Below, in pieces: positions 1 through 11,600 of a stretch of 64,000 bases of DNA. The notes under the pieces were generated by a model. That model was not told where the DNA came from. It was given only the letters and a program-made list of their open reading frames with translations, and searched no databases. Position 1 is the stretch's first letter. Each line of letters opens with the position of its first letter. This DNA is from Atrina japonica (Eukaryota; Mollusca; Bivalvia; Pterioida; Pinnidae): assembly GCA_030159075.1 (NCBI GenBank), contig BROG01000376.1, forward strand, positions 571,001-635,000, written 5' to 3'. Both the position numbers and the translations under genes were made by a program.

Positions 1-950
1 ACAGCTATTAATTCTTGTCACTATTACAAAAGAATCATTGCACAAACAACACATAAATACATGTATTATACTTCATTGTGGCGTTGATTTCGACCACAAA
101 AGCTAAAACGGTGAAATCTAATTGTTTCATCCAGAAAATAAATTACTATTTAATTTTTCTTTTTGCAAATTTTGCAAAGTCATTCACCTTAGGAATCCTA
201 TAAAAATTCTGCAAACATATTTGTGTAACAAAAGTGGCCATTGTCGAGTACATGGTTAAATAATGTATTTTGTCACATAGTTTATCTGGATCAAACATAA
301 GATATACATGTATATGATGTTACTTACATTTATAGTGATTATTATATCTCTATCTCTCTTAGCCCAGTCCCTATGATCAGTAAGACAACAGTGTCGATTA
401 AAAAGCTAGCTAAATCGATTACTGCACTTGAAAAAGTCCAGTATAAAGTCATTTCGAAATATCTCCTATTCACTATTCATTTAAAATTCGTGACCAATAC
501 TTCTTTATTTATGTCGTTTCCAACGCATTGCAATAAACATGTACTAAGAGATCAATTGTTCGATCTATTTCTAGGTCAAAACATCGCCGGGGATTAAATC
601 TTCATATTCAAATCATTATCTGTAGAATCATTTTTACAAATATATTACAAGTATCGGAAACATTTGTTTTTTTAGAAGTGGTAAACAATATATGGAATAA
701 AGCAGTCACTTGCCTTATAAAACATTGCACCTTATTTCAAGATATACTCAAAGAGCATTGATTACTTATGTTTAAGAGTATGTGTTATTCAGTCGTCTGA
801 ACAGAGAATTACTGCGTCAAAGAACTATGAAAATTGTTCATTTCATCATTCATTTTTATGACTAACTACTTCACTTTTCTAGTCGCCAGTTGATAAGAAT
901 TTGGTTGCATCTCCACAAATTCCCGTAAACATCCAACTAGTTTTAATTGT

Positions 951-1115
951 GTTTTACACCACACAAAATTTCAGTTATATAGTGGCGATCAGTTATTATT
1001 GTTGGCGAAAATAACCCAGATACCCAGGAAGAGAACCACCGGCCAGTTGAAAAATAGTGTAAGTAAACTGGCAATCTTTCTCTCAAAATTAGCTTAAGTT
1101 CCAGTGGGGTCATGG
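951..1115 (-). repeat. Degenerate SINE-like repeat, family A
   Basis: Shares the ordered blocks 'tacaccacac', 'ttcagttatat', a GGCnnnCAG block, 'agagaacc' and 'ggcc' with better copies at 14330-14446, 38661-38778 and 49924-50180. The copy at 49924 retains a tRNA-like head on its right side, so the family is judged to run on the minus strand here. This is the most diverged of the copies. Confidence 0.55.
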
Positions 1116-1540
1116 TTTATTAAAGCGTCTTGTTTTAGTCAGCGGATGCCCCCGTATAATGTATCACAAATGATGATGATGATGACGACGATGATGATAA
1201 AATGGAGAAAACGGAAATAAATTGTTGTCTGAAATACAGTTCGGTTGCTAATCTTGTTTTAAATTTATAAAAAAAATACATTAAAAAGATTATAGCGACA
1301 CTCAGATTTTCTTAGTTTGCTTAATCACGCTGTATGCATGAATAACCATTAAAGCAAATACATTTAATACTTAAAACCATTGAGGCTATGTTGACATATC
1401 TAACTTACTTTTCTTTAAATAGTTCTGAATTCCAGACATTGATTTCGCAATAAGTAATATCAAGTCAAATCAGGGTTTAATCAGAATAAATAGTTTCTAA
1501 ATGTAAAGTAAATGGTGATTCCAATATTTGCTGATCTTAA

Positions 1541-1646
<106 letters not shown>

Positions 1647-2599
1647 ACTGTAAAGAAGATGTATATCTTAGCTTTAACCGAGAAGTAAAGAATTTAATCA
1701 GGTATTAAACAACTGAATCCCAATTCAATTTTTGTCTATTAATACTTCACTTTGATCTTTATTGAAATGCAAACTATGAAAAATATTTATCCGCACAATT
1801 TTGAGAAAAATTACATTGAATACCCTCCACCGTGGATTATCTAGGATTCCATTCAAAAGTGTAAACAGGTCAATGTAATTTCTTGTTTACTGTGCCAGAT
1901 ATGAATATATATCAAAAACATGAATCAATACAGGAAAAGAAATATTTTCCATATAAAATTACCAAGGGAAAATAATTTGTAATGTGTATTTTTCAATATC
2001 CGTATGATAAAGCGTATAGCCATTATAGAACAAATATTCACCAATTTCTCTTAAAAATTTACAATTTACGAAAATCTATAGATTCAATTTTCCCCCAAAA
2101 TATTTTCATAATCCATAAGGTATCATATTTAACATTATGATTATGAAACGAATTTATCGACAGAAATATAAAATATTGTCAACAAAACTTAACTATTGGG
2201 ACACACTAGTTACAGTGGGTTCGGTATTTTTCTGGTACGACTAAAATTTGAAAAATAGTAGGTAAATACTGAATTTGAATCAACTGATTAAATGTTAAAA
2301 TTAGTCTTACGACATATTAAATGAAAAAGTTTCCTTAAAAATGTCAATCTTGAAGAAAGGGGCGTCATTACAATGATTACGCCCGTCATTCCGGTAAATA
2401 AGTGTCATCATTGTAATTTACCATAAAGCCAAATGCCCGACGCGGCACCTTTAGGCAAAAATTTCCACCACAATTATATAGCCCGTCAAACATTTGTGTG
2501 GTTATGACGTCACAATCAAATGATGTCAGAAACCACAATAAACTTACGTCATTTTTAACCGAATGCATTCCGAACTTCCAGCGTTATTGGATAGTGTTT

Positions 2600-2808
2600 A
2601 ATGGAACTAATTTATGTACCACGTGATACCCGATAACGTTTGTGCGGGACTATTGTTTCTATATGTGATGGAATAACATTAGATGACGATATACCGCACT
2701 TAAGACATATCAGCGGGAATATTACGTAGTCACATTCCATCACCAATAGAAAAAATAGTCCCGCGCAAACGTTATCGGGTATCACGTGGTACATGAATTA
2801 ATTCCATT
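2600..2808. mobile_element. Palindromic MITE with ~75-bp terminal inverted repeats
   Basis: The left arm, from 2600 ('aatggaactaatt'), is repeated in inverse at the right end up to 2808. The arms agree over roughly 70-75 bases with a few mismatches and both contain CACGTG followed by GATACCCGATAACGTTTG. A spacer of about 60 bases separates them. No coding capacity exists, so this is a non-autonomous foldback or MITE-type element. The superfamily cannot be named from the ends. Confidence 0.85.
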
Positions 2809-2990
2809 CCTCCTTAAACGGTGCTGTCTGAGCGAAATATTACAATGATAATAAATCTTTCTAGTCATTTGAGCAAAACAATCGATATTGTACTCATAAA
2901 TCTAGTGGCCGATCGCTAATTTTTGTGTTTTATTTGTTATAAATTGTGGTTTACGTCACACGTCACATAATATATTCTACATTTTAGTTA

Positions 2991-3510
2991 CAATAAAACC
3001 TGCTTTAGCGACCACCTGTGTATAAAGACCATCATTTCTCTCATATTCACAGTTATCCTTCTAACTAGTGCAAAATGATCAGCCTGTCATCCAAAGGGAG
3101 GTGGTTGACGAACTACACGCATTAGACGTCACAACATAATTTATGACGTAGAACTTCTGTAGCTTCCAGAATGCATGACTCAGATATACGTAGATCTTTA
3201 CAGACATGTATGTGCGTAAATCTGCATAAACGTATATTTAAGAAATGGGAGAAAAATAATCAACCCCTACCTTGAGGGTATGATAAAGGAATCTCAATCC
3301 TCGGGTTTGTCATTCAAGAATCTTATCCTCGGTGAGATTCCTTTGTCATACCCTTGAGGTAGGTGTAGATTCTATAAGTCATAAAGACCAGTTTTTTGCT
3401 GTCCCCATAGTTCCATTTGTGTAGAAATCAACCTCTATATAAAGACCACCTCCCTATAAAGACCATTTTTGTGGTGTACCTAAGGGGGTGTTTATATACA
3501 AGTTTCACTG
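2991..3510. mobile_element. Tc1/mariner-pogo-like non-autonomous element
   Basis: The left end begins CAATAAAACCTGC and the right end is the inverse of CAGTGAAACTTG. Both ends are flanked by the dinucleotide TA (2989-2990 and 3511-3512), the target duplication expected of Tc1/mariner-class elements. Repeats of the phrase 'ataaagacca' occur inside, and no transposase frame is present. A 5' end fragment of the same family sits at 24105-24150. The centre contains a separate palindrome (3268-3362). Confidence 0.75.
3268..3362. repeat. Inverted repeat, 30-bp arms
   Basis: The arms at about 3268-3297 and 3333-3362 (CTACCTTGAGGGTATGA... against its inverse) match at about 27 of 30 positions. The loop also carries duplicated 'atcctcgg'. 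It lies in the centre of the mariner-like element and may be a nested foldback insertion or part of its normal interior. Confidence 0.8.
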
Positions 3511-3849
3511 TATATGGTGGCAGCCATATTTTAATGTTGGAGGATAGAACTAAAAGGCGAGAGACTCCAAAAAAAATGTATATAAAAGGCAAAAAAAGAC
3601 AAAAAACGAGCGTTCGACTCACAAGCGGAAAGATATATTACACACCTGTTGAAAGAAATTCTAAAGCCTTAATACACGTGTTTTCTGTCATTCTATGTGC
3701 AGTTTATCAGACTCGCAAGAACAATAACATTTTTAAACACACTTGTCTTTCTGTATTACGTCGAATGTTGATACAATGTATTTCAAATGCATCTGTAAAG
3801 TAAAGAATTTTCAAATAAATGAACTTGTTTCTTTTTAAATGACATAATA

Positions 3850-3955
3850 TACAAAGCATGGATGTGATCAAAGAGACAGTGTACAAATCTGGTGAACATC
3901 CGACAAACATGGACCTCAAGTAAGTCCAGAGGTGGGATCAGGTGTCAGGGAGCTT
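3850..3955 (+). repeat. Dispersed repeat, family B copy 1
   Basis: Shares the ordered blocks 'tacaaatct', 'gacaaacatggacct', 'agtccagaggtgggatca' with 5095-5230, which carries 'gacaaacacggacct' and 'atccagaagtgggatca'. A third, shorter copy is at about 30525-30600. Element class is unknown. Confidence 0.6.
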
Positions 3956-4983
3956 CACAAGAAGCAGATTACGGGATATAAAGCAGACTTTTTCAGAAGA
4001 CCTGGTATTCAGACTGATGGTCATAATGTTGTCAAAAGGGAGACTTTAAGTCGACTACATATGTTAACATGATACATTAAATAAGTATTTAAAAAGTGTA
4101 CCCGTAGTGTCGATTTGCAATTGTTGGGTATATAACCTGTAGCTGGTGACATCAATAAAATATTGTAATTGGTGCATAACAAGCAAGGTTAGTGTCTATT
4201 GTGACGTGCGAGTTAAGGTCAGTTGCGAGTCATACATTATACTTACCTCAAACTAAACCACCTTGAAGTGGTTTTATACAGAATGAGAACTTGTTTTCCA
4301 TTATTAATTCAGTGGAGTAAGTGAATGTGATAAATTAGACCATTGTTCTCGGTAGAGGATTTATATATTGATTTTGTTACGGTAACAAAACTGCTACAAA
4401 CTGATGATTGTGTATCATTTTACAATTAATCAGAACATTCACGAAAATCACTAAATAATGCAGTGCATTGGTAACGGGAGGGGGATGGAATTTGTGTCTA
4501 TATTTACATTACAAAAGTATTCAATGTTAAAATGGTCTCTAAGTGTTTGCCGTGAGGAGAAGTAAATATTTACTTGCTAAATGATGCCGTGTAAACAATT
4601 TAAAACCTGCAGAATCGACAGAAGAACAATCAGTTTCATTAGTGTAATATACAAGTAAAAGTGATGACCACATATTCTATGAATCCATTTATGCGAAACA
4701 CGTTCTCTAATTTGTCAAAACATCAAAATTATTACCTTCTGTTTGATCAAAGCATTTACACTGATTACAAAAGTATTCATTTAAAGTTGTTATAAGAATC
4801 AAAACGTAATCTTAAAATATTAGATATTAGCGTTCAGACAATATGCAAAAAAACCAAAACAAAACAGAAAAACACTCAAATTTCACAAATTTTCGGCCAC
4901 TTGGCCTTTATCAAGTGAAAGACGACAATAGACAATAGTTGTCAGAAATTGTTGACGTCGATTCTATTATCTGTATCGTTTGT

Positions 4984-5230
4984 ACTAAATATTATAAACA
5001 TAATACCAAAGTTATAATGCTCGTTTGTCATTTAGACTTCATCAGTTGAGCTCCAATTTAAATACTAAAAATTGGTCTATAACATGAATATCTCAGATAC
5101 CAAAGTATAAATCTTCAGGATGTTCAGGATACATTTACAAATCTTGTGAAAACTGGACAAACACGGACCTCTGGAAATCCAGAAGTGGGATCAGATGCCA
5201 AGAAGGGGTAAGCATCACCCGCCGTGAGAC
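4984..5230 (+). repeat. Dispersed repeats, family B copy 2 with adjoining family C block
   Basis: 5095-5230 matches family B at 3850-3955. The preceding block at 4984-5060 ('aaatattataaacataat' ... 'gacttcatcagttga') recurs at 38326-38415 inside an OATP intron, so at least two repeated modules lie side by side here. Confidence 0.6.
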
Positions 5231-5717
5231 CACAGTCAAATTCAAATAAAATTAGTGAGGAACAAATTCCTGTCACAACTGGCACAGACGACTCAGCAAC
5301 CGCGATTGAACTGGTTAATCAACACATTATTTAGTGAATCAGAGTAATCGCAAACGAGTATATTATAACGACCATAAAATTTGCGGAACAATGACACCAA
5401 ACGCAATTTTCGATTTCACTGTGTGAACATTTCAGTAAGTAAAAAAATCAATGCACTGCATTCTTTTTACAGAATAGCCTGATACGTAATAAATTTAACT
5501 ATGACGTTTTGCTTGTCTACATCCTACGGTGTGGACAGAGAAATTCCGACTTGGCAAAACTGAATATACGCCTGTCTGTTGTTGGGGAAACGCCTATCCA
5601 GATTGGAAGAATAAACGATCGAATCTTTCATAGTGTGTTGAGTGGATAAGGATACCTCATCCGAGTGGTTATAATCTAGTTGTCCAATCCGAGGGATTGA
5701 CTTTCAGATTCTTACTA

Positions 5718-5860
5718 CAAAGTTTGACCCTTTCCACGAGGTTTGGAGTCGCCCTTTCTACGAGGTTTGAGGTTTCCCTTTCTACGAGGTTATGGGTTTC
5801 CCTTTCTACGAGGTTTGTGGTTTCCCTTTCCACGAGTTTAAGGTTTTCCTTTCCATTCAA
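5718..5860. repeat. 24-bp minisatellite (about 5-6 units)
   Basis: The unit 'cctttctacgaggttt' plus eight bases is repeated with period 24. Because 24 is a multiple of three, translation gives an eight-residue periodic peptide on either strand (NLVERETx on minus, LSTRFxVS on plus). There is no start context, splice signal or homology, so it is treated as a minisatellite. Confidence 0.85.
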
Positions 5861-6058
5861 CACACCCATGTTTCAAATACATTGTTTATGTTCAGGGGTA
5901 GTTAATCATATAAATATAAACTTTAGATGCCAACGTCTTTCAGGAAAACGTCAGACTTTTCATAGATACCAATGATAGTTTTCTGTGATCTATTATTGTA
6001 TTCATGTGAAGTACACTTAATTTAAAAACTTTTAATCAGATAAACTGTATTCAAAAAG

Positions 6059-6061
<3 letters not shown>

Positions 6062-6132
<71 letters not shown>
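6062..6132. repeat. (TA)n microsatellite, ~70 bp
   Basis: Uninterrupted alternating T and A. Confidence 0.98.
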
Positions 6133-6136
<4 letters not shown>

Positions 6137-8234
6137 TAAAAGATTAAAGAAAAAAAAATTCTGAATGGTAGCTTTCAACTTCGGGCCAAGCAAGAAAGTA
6201 ACCTAAAAATCATCGGTCTCAGTTCTTCAGTATCCAAAATGTCAAAAGCTAACAAAATGTCAGTGTGGGTTTATGTAGCGGATAATAATCAAATCTGTTC
6301 TTCGTTTTCTATTCAGTTCAGTCTTGAAGCAATATAAGCTCTCTTTGGCAGAAATATTACATGCATAATTTATGCAATACCTGATCTAAAATATCTCGAA
6401 AAGAGATCACCTGGTGATTAAAAGAACAAATCCATGTAAAAGAATAAACATTCCGAACGTAACCTGTTGTAACCGTTAATTTGAATCCACCATCACAAAT
6501 TAATTTTCGGTATTTCTTACGAAGATAACCGAGTATAAAGGAAGCATGTTTGATTAATCGTAAATAGTCTTGTATCGAAGACAGACGCAAATGTTTGTAA
6601 TTTTTTACATATCCATGCGAAAAAGAATAATTATAGATGTAGGTGAATAGGTAATGTATATTAAATTATTATACATGTATGAGAGTAGGTAATGTATATC
6701 TGAACCATGTTTTTCAGACATTGCTTCAACGTCAACAAAGATTTGCATATTATGATTAAGTCAGAGAAATACCATATAGCAATAAAGTATTTATTTCATG
6801 CCTGAAAAAACTTGTTTTAAGAGTTTGAATGACAATGAATTTAGGCAAGTTCGTGGCGAGGGATATCTTTAATGTAATAAAATGGTTTAGAGTTTCTTTG
6901 ACTATTAAAAAACATCTGAGTATATTTACTTTCTCTACTTTGTATAACGTATGATAACACATATCAACAATTCTACGAGTGTCTTCAAGGTATTTATATA
7001 GTCTGTCTGTAGACAAGTGGTTATCAATCCGGCACCAGATGCATGAAACAAAACTGGACTCAAAATGTGGATTTTGTTTAAAACTTCCTTGGTGTTATTT
7101 ACTATAACGCGTCCTATTTTACAAGTGTACATGAACAATGTGCTTTTTTTTTTTACTTCTAAACATGAATTTGAAAAAATGGAAGTTAGACATTAAATTG
7201 AAAAGTAAAATTTTAACAGAAGTACAATATTGTTTCTTGAACTGGACCCAGGTATCTCCGAGCTACCAGGCATATAGTCAAGATGGCTAATATATACTTT
7301 CTATCACAGAAGATATATATAATTGTACAGACTTATAGAAGAGTACCTAGTAATTGAGAATGAGCTGAAATATTCCAGTACATCCAAGATGTACAACTTT
7401 GTGTAACTTTGGTGCCTTTGCGTGCAATATTGCACTAAACACAATTAAATGTAACTGTCAATGTGCCTGTGTACATGTGTGTGTTTGCAGGTCAGAATTC
7501 CAAACTTGAGTGACACAACTTCAAAACAAATAACACGCATGCCAAAAGTAAATAAGTAATTAACATTCAAAATGTCAATTATTTAACTACATCTTATTAT
7601 CCAGTTTGAATGTTTAACCACCTGATATTAATATTTCTTGCTGCTATCCTTGGAAACTTTGTATCAAATCCACTTAAATCTAACTCAACTAAGATAAACA
7701 TATACTGACAGACATATAAATATACATATATAAATCCAAATACATCTCTGTTACATCACTGTGAAACCAAATTGGTGTGAAATTCTAGAGACAAGATAAC
7801 AATACATCACAAGTGTTATAGATTTTATTTTAAGACATGATAATGATAAAAAATATATTGGATTCTGGTTATTTATATGTCATGCATGTATGAGATGCCT
7901 CTTGAGAACAACCAGCACCCATGTTTGCACTAGAATGACATAGGTTCAAGGTGGTTTATATGTTGGCACATATAAAACCAAATCATGTAAAAGCAAGTTA
8001 CTGACATTGTAAAACATTGCACCGATAAACATTCACAAATTAAAATGTAAAAATAATACTGGCATGTCACACACGTAAATCTTATTACATGTAATGATTA
8101 TGTCAACCTAAAAATACATCTCATTTTGATCATTATCATTAGTAATCCACAATATTAGTACAATGTACTCAGGTATGTAAACCATTCTATAAATAGTTTA
8201 CTGTAGAATCAGAAAATTTTGTTGTTTTTTAAAT

Positions 8235-8249
8235 TTTATTTCTTTTATT
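8235..8249 (-). terminator. Candidate polyadenylation signals for the carboxypeptidase
   Basis: Two AATAAA hexamers read on the minus strand (plus TTTATT at 8235-8240 and 8244-8249), about 390 bases downstream of the stop codon at 8631. AT-rich sequence makes chance hexamers common, so the assignment is tentative. Confidence 0.3.
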
Positions 8250-8630
8250 GTTTTTTTTTTTACTACTAATTTTTTTTATTTCAACAAAAAATTAAACAAA
8301 TTTGTTTCATTTTTAAAACAATGAAATTTTAACACCACAAAATGTTTTGATTCTACAACTTATCACTTACACACAAAAATCGTGGATTACATCCATTTCT
8401 TTCACAATATGCACAAAAAATTGTTTTTTACCCTCAATAAATACACACAAAACCTTACTGTCTATAAATTGAACATTCACACATAAACAGCATTACTTCT
8501 ATCCAGCACTTACTAGGTCTGTTTCACTGTAAAATCTCGATGTTCTGCTAGTGACTCTACCCAAACACTTGCAGTACACAGCTCACGTTTATAATAATAT
8601 CCAAATCATAAAAATATATATTTCAGAACA

Positions 8631-11600
8631 TCAAGACTTAAATTTAATCATACTAAATGTTGAACTTAATGACTTGAGACTTATGACTCTTCTTCTCTGG
8701 TAAAACCGGGTGCAGAATGGAATTTTGCCATGTAGGGCCATCGTTATGGTAATTACAATGACAATCAGTAATAGAACAAATCCAAATACTAATGATGGAG
8801 CATCTCTCTGAAATAAAAAAAAAACAACAACAGAAACATTACTTATTGTTACCTGCAAATCATCTATTATTTGAACTGATGGAGTAGATTAGATATGCTT
8901 CATATTAAATCTCCATCATCTTTAGCAGGACTGTTAAAAAGGACTAGATCCATGTTTAGCGATATTGGCCCTGTGATATCTTAAAAATTAAAGTAGAATA
9001 AATTGAAATAAAATTGTTATCATAGGTTAGTCAAGGCTTGGTACTATCGCATCATGCCAAAATTTCCCCGCCAAAACGTCATCCTGCTGAATTCTATAAT
9101 AGACAAAACCGATATCGGACTAGTTTTCTGTAGAAATCTTCATTTTTTTCTACTTTGATCACGTTTTTCATATAAAGCACACCCCCTGATCTTAAAAGTA
9201 ATCGTAGTCCATTAAATCTTATCAGCAAAGACATTTTTTTCAAGCGAGAATTTTTAGATCAGAAGGTGTGCTGTTGATGAAAATTAACATTATACTAAAC
9301 CAAGGAGCAATCCGGAATGAGCTATTTTACATATGTAAACGAACAAATCAATCGTTCAGTGCACAATATTTACTTAAAAAAAATATCTACATGGAATTTG
9401 AATAAGAACAAAGAAAAATTAGGAGTTTGGTTTCTTATCTTTTTTTCTGAATACACAATCTAGATTTAGATGTTTTTCTGGGACTCGACCTATTTTAGAC
9501 TGATCCTACACTATCGTCTGCAACGTCATCAATCAGTTGAACGTATCGCACCCGGCACCCTCTAAAACATTTAATTTTATTGTCTTAAGTCTGTTTTAAC
9601 ACACACTATAAAATAACATTTTATATAATAGACAGATCAAGGCATATTTAGCAACAGTACAACTACTGTGGTTGCCTCGTGATCAGAGGAGGCAGATATC
9701 CGACACAACAGACATATTCACTGTAAAAAACGTACAAAACACAAGCCAATGATAATGGAGAAAGAAGCAATTAAACATTGTAGGTTTTAATATTGAAAAT
9801 AAAATACAGAAATTATTGGAAACCATCGAACGCCATCGTCTAAACATGATCCAGATCTAGCCTTCTATACAATATTTAGAAACATATGATGCATAATTCA
9901 CAATGGCGCAGTGGAGGGGTCCAGGGTTCAAGTCTGTTTATCACCAAAAAAAATTTCGGTTCAATTACTAAAATATTTATTTCCCCGCTCACAATATAGT
10001 ATAATGTTTTCAAAAATAATTTTTTTTTTTAACTCGGACGATTTGCAATATTGTAACTCAAGAACAAAGTAAATAGGCCTATAGATCTATATTAATTTAT
10101 GAAAATATCTTTTTTACAGTTCTGTCTTCTTTTTCAATTGAAAACAAAAAATATTTTAAAAAAAATATCATGAGGCATCATTCTATGGTATCTGCATTAG
10201 GGTCTATGAAGTGAAAATGAATGCTTACGTAAACTTGAAACACAGAGGATCATCATAATAAATTGAGACTTGAAAATGCACAAGAATAATGAGTCCATGA
10301 CAGTTTTTAGTGGTTTCAAATTCAACAGATTTTTTTTTCTTTAGTCCAATATTTCAATTTGATAGTAAAAAGTAAAAATATATAGCACGCATAATAAAAT
10401 GGTTATATGATATCTACTATATATTAATGCAGTGATTTTATGCTCACTTGTATCTGCCTCACTAAACGACATCCGTGTTTATAGTTTATAACATTTAATT
10501 ATACTATTAAATGCATTTCTTCCTTTATTACTTGGATGGATTAATGATATTCACAGATTCTGTTGAAAATCATAATTTTAGGAATTCCATGAAAAAAAAT
10601 TCAAAATGAAGAGATGTAGATATAAAATGCGATAATTTTCCTGCTTCTGGTCTCCCCCTACCTTAATTATTTCCTAGATATGGATACCCAGCATATATTG
10701 GATACAGGGCAAGTAAAAACCAAAAATGCTGTCTTAGCCTAATAATTTCCCCCTGTGCTGTACCCTTCCCTGTTGAAGGGGATTCCTCGCTTATGGGGCG
10801 TTAAAGGGAGTATATGAAGAGATATATAAAACCTCGGTGCCAAACCCATGCTAACTCACAGAGATGGAAAGTGTTTGTGGTAGCAATTTCTGGTGTTGGA
10901 TTACAAGTCATTGCTATTTAAATGACAATACACATGTATTATTTCTCTGTTCATACATTCACATGTTTTGTACAGATGCTACCAATATATAATGAAGACA
11001 TTACAAAAGTTTATTAATTTCATTCACCCAAGAAATATTTCCATTAAAAATCGCCCTGGCTATCCATGTTTAAGAATTTAAAAAAAAATATTCTTCTAAT
11101 ATCTAATACGAAAATAATTTACAAGAGATGACTTTCATATATCATTTCCATAAATGTGGTTTCTGTATACCTTTCAAGTATTTTTTTTCTTCACCCGAAT
11201 AATCCACTTTACATAAGAATTAATTTTTCGAATGTGTTATTAGAACACGACAGAGAATAACCAACATTTGAAACTAGAATCAATTTCATCAGACAAATAA
11301 ATAAATCAGAAATTTGTGATTTTCATTCATTTCCCATGGATTTACACACAAATAACCATTTATTGGAACTTTCCAATTGTTTGTAATATGTAATGACCTC
11401 ACGTAAACACATAATTATGGGCTATTTGACTGCACAAATATCACAATATACAATGTTTAAAAAAATCACCCAAATCATTTTACAGTTTTTACCTAAAAAT
11501 GGCCTTGTTAAACCATCTGTTGAAACTCTTCAGTATTTGTGATATGAAATGACCCTACAAAATGCCACTTAATGGTATACATTTTGAATGGATAATTTTA

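Larger units (their letters stand above)
2809..8200. other. Repeat-rich gene-free stretch downstream of the carboxypeptidase
   Basis: Contains a mariner-like non-autonomous element, dispersed repeat copies near 3850 and 5095, a 24-bp minisatellite and a (TA)n tract, all listed separately. Open frames up to 128 codons (for example 3417-3803) overlap transposon sequence and show no domains. The right part, from about 7200, could include carboxypeptidase 3' UTR, but no polyadenylation site is proven. Confidence 0.5.

Noticed and set aside
373..597. 74-codon plus-strand frame preceded by a ctcttag acceptor-like sequence
   Set aside because: No homology or donor partner; composition is like the surrounding non-coding DNA.
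3417..3803. 128-codon plus-strand open frame
   Set aside because: It begins inside the mariner-like element and has no recognisable domain.
8631..8807. Reading the anchor exon in the alternative frame joined to 17430 (Cys/His-rich 51-aa tail)
   Set aside because: The phase-0 reading gives a clean membrane helix with a basic tail and continues the carboxypeptidase; the alternative has no recognisable pattern.
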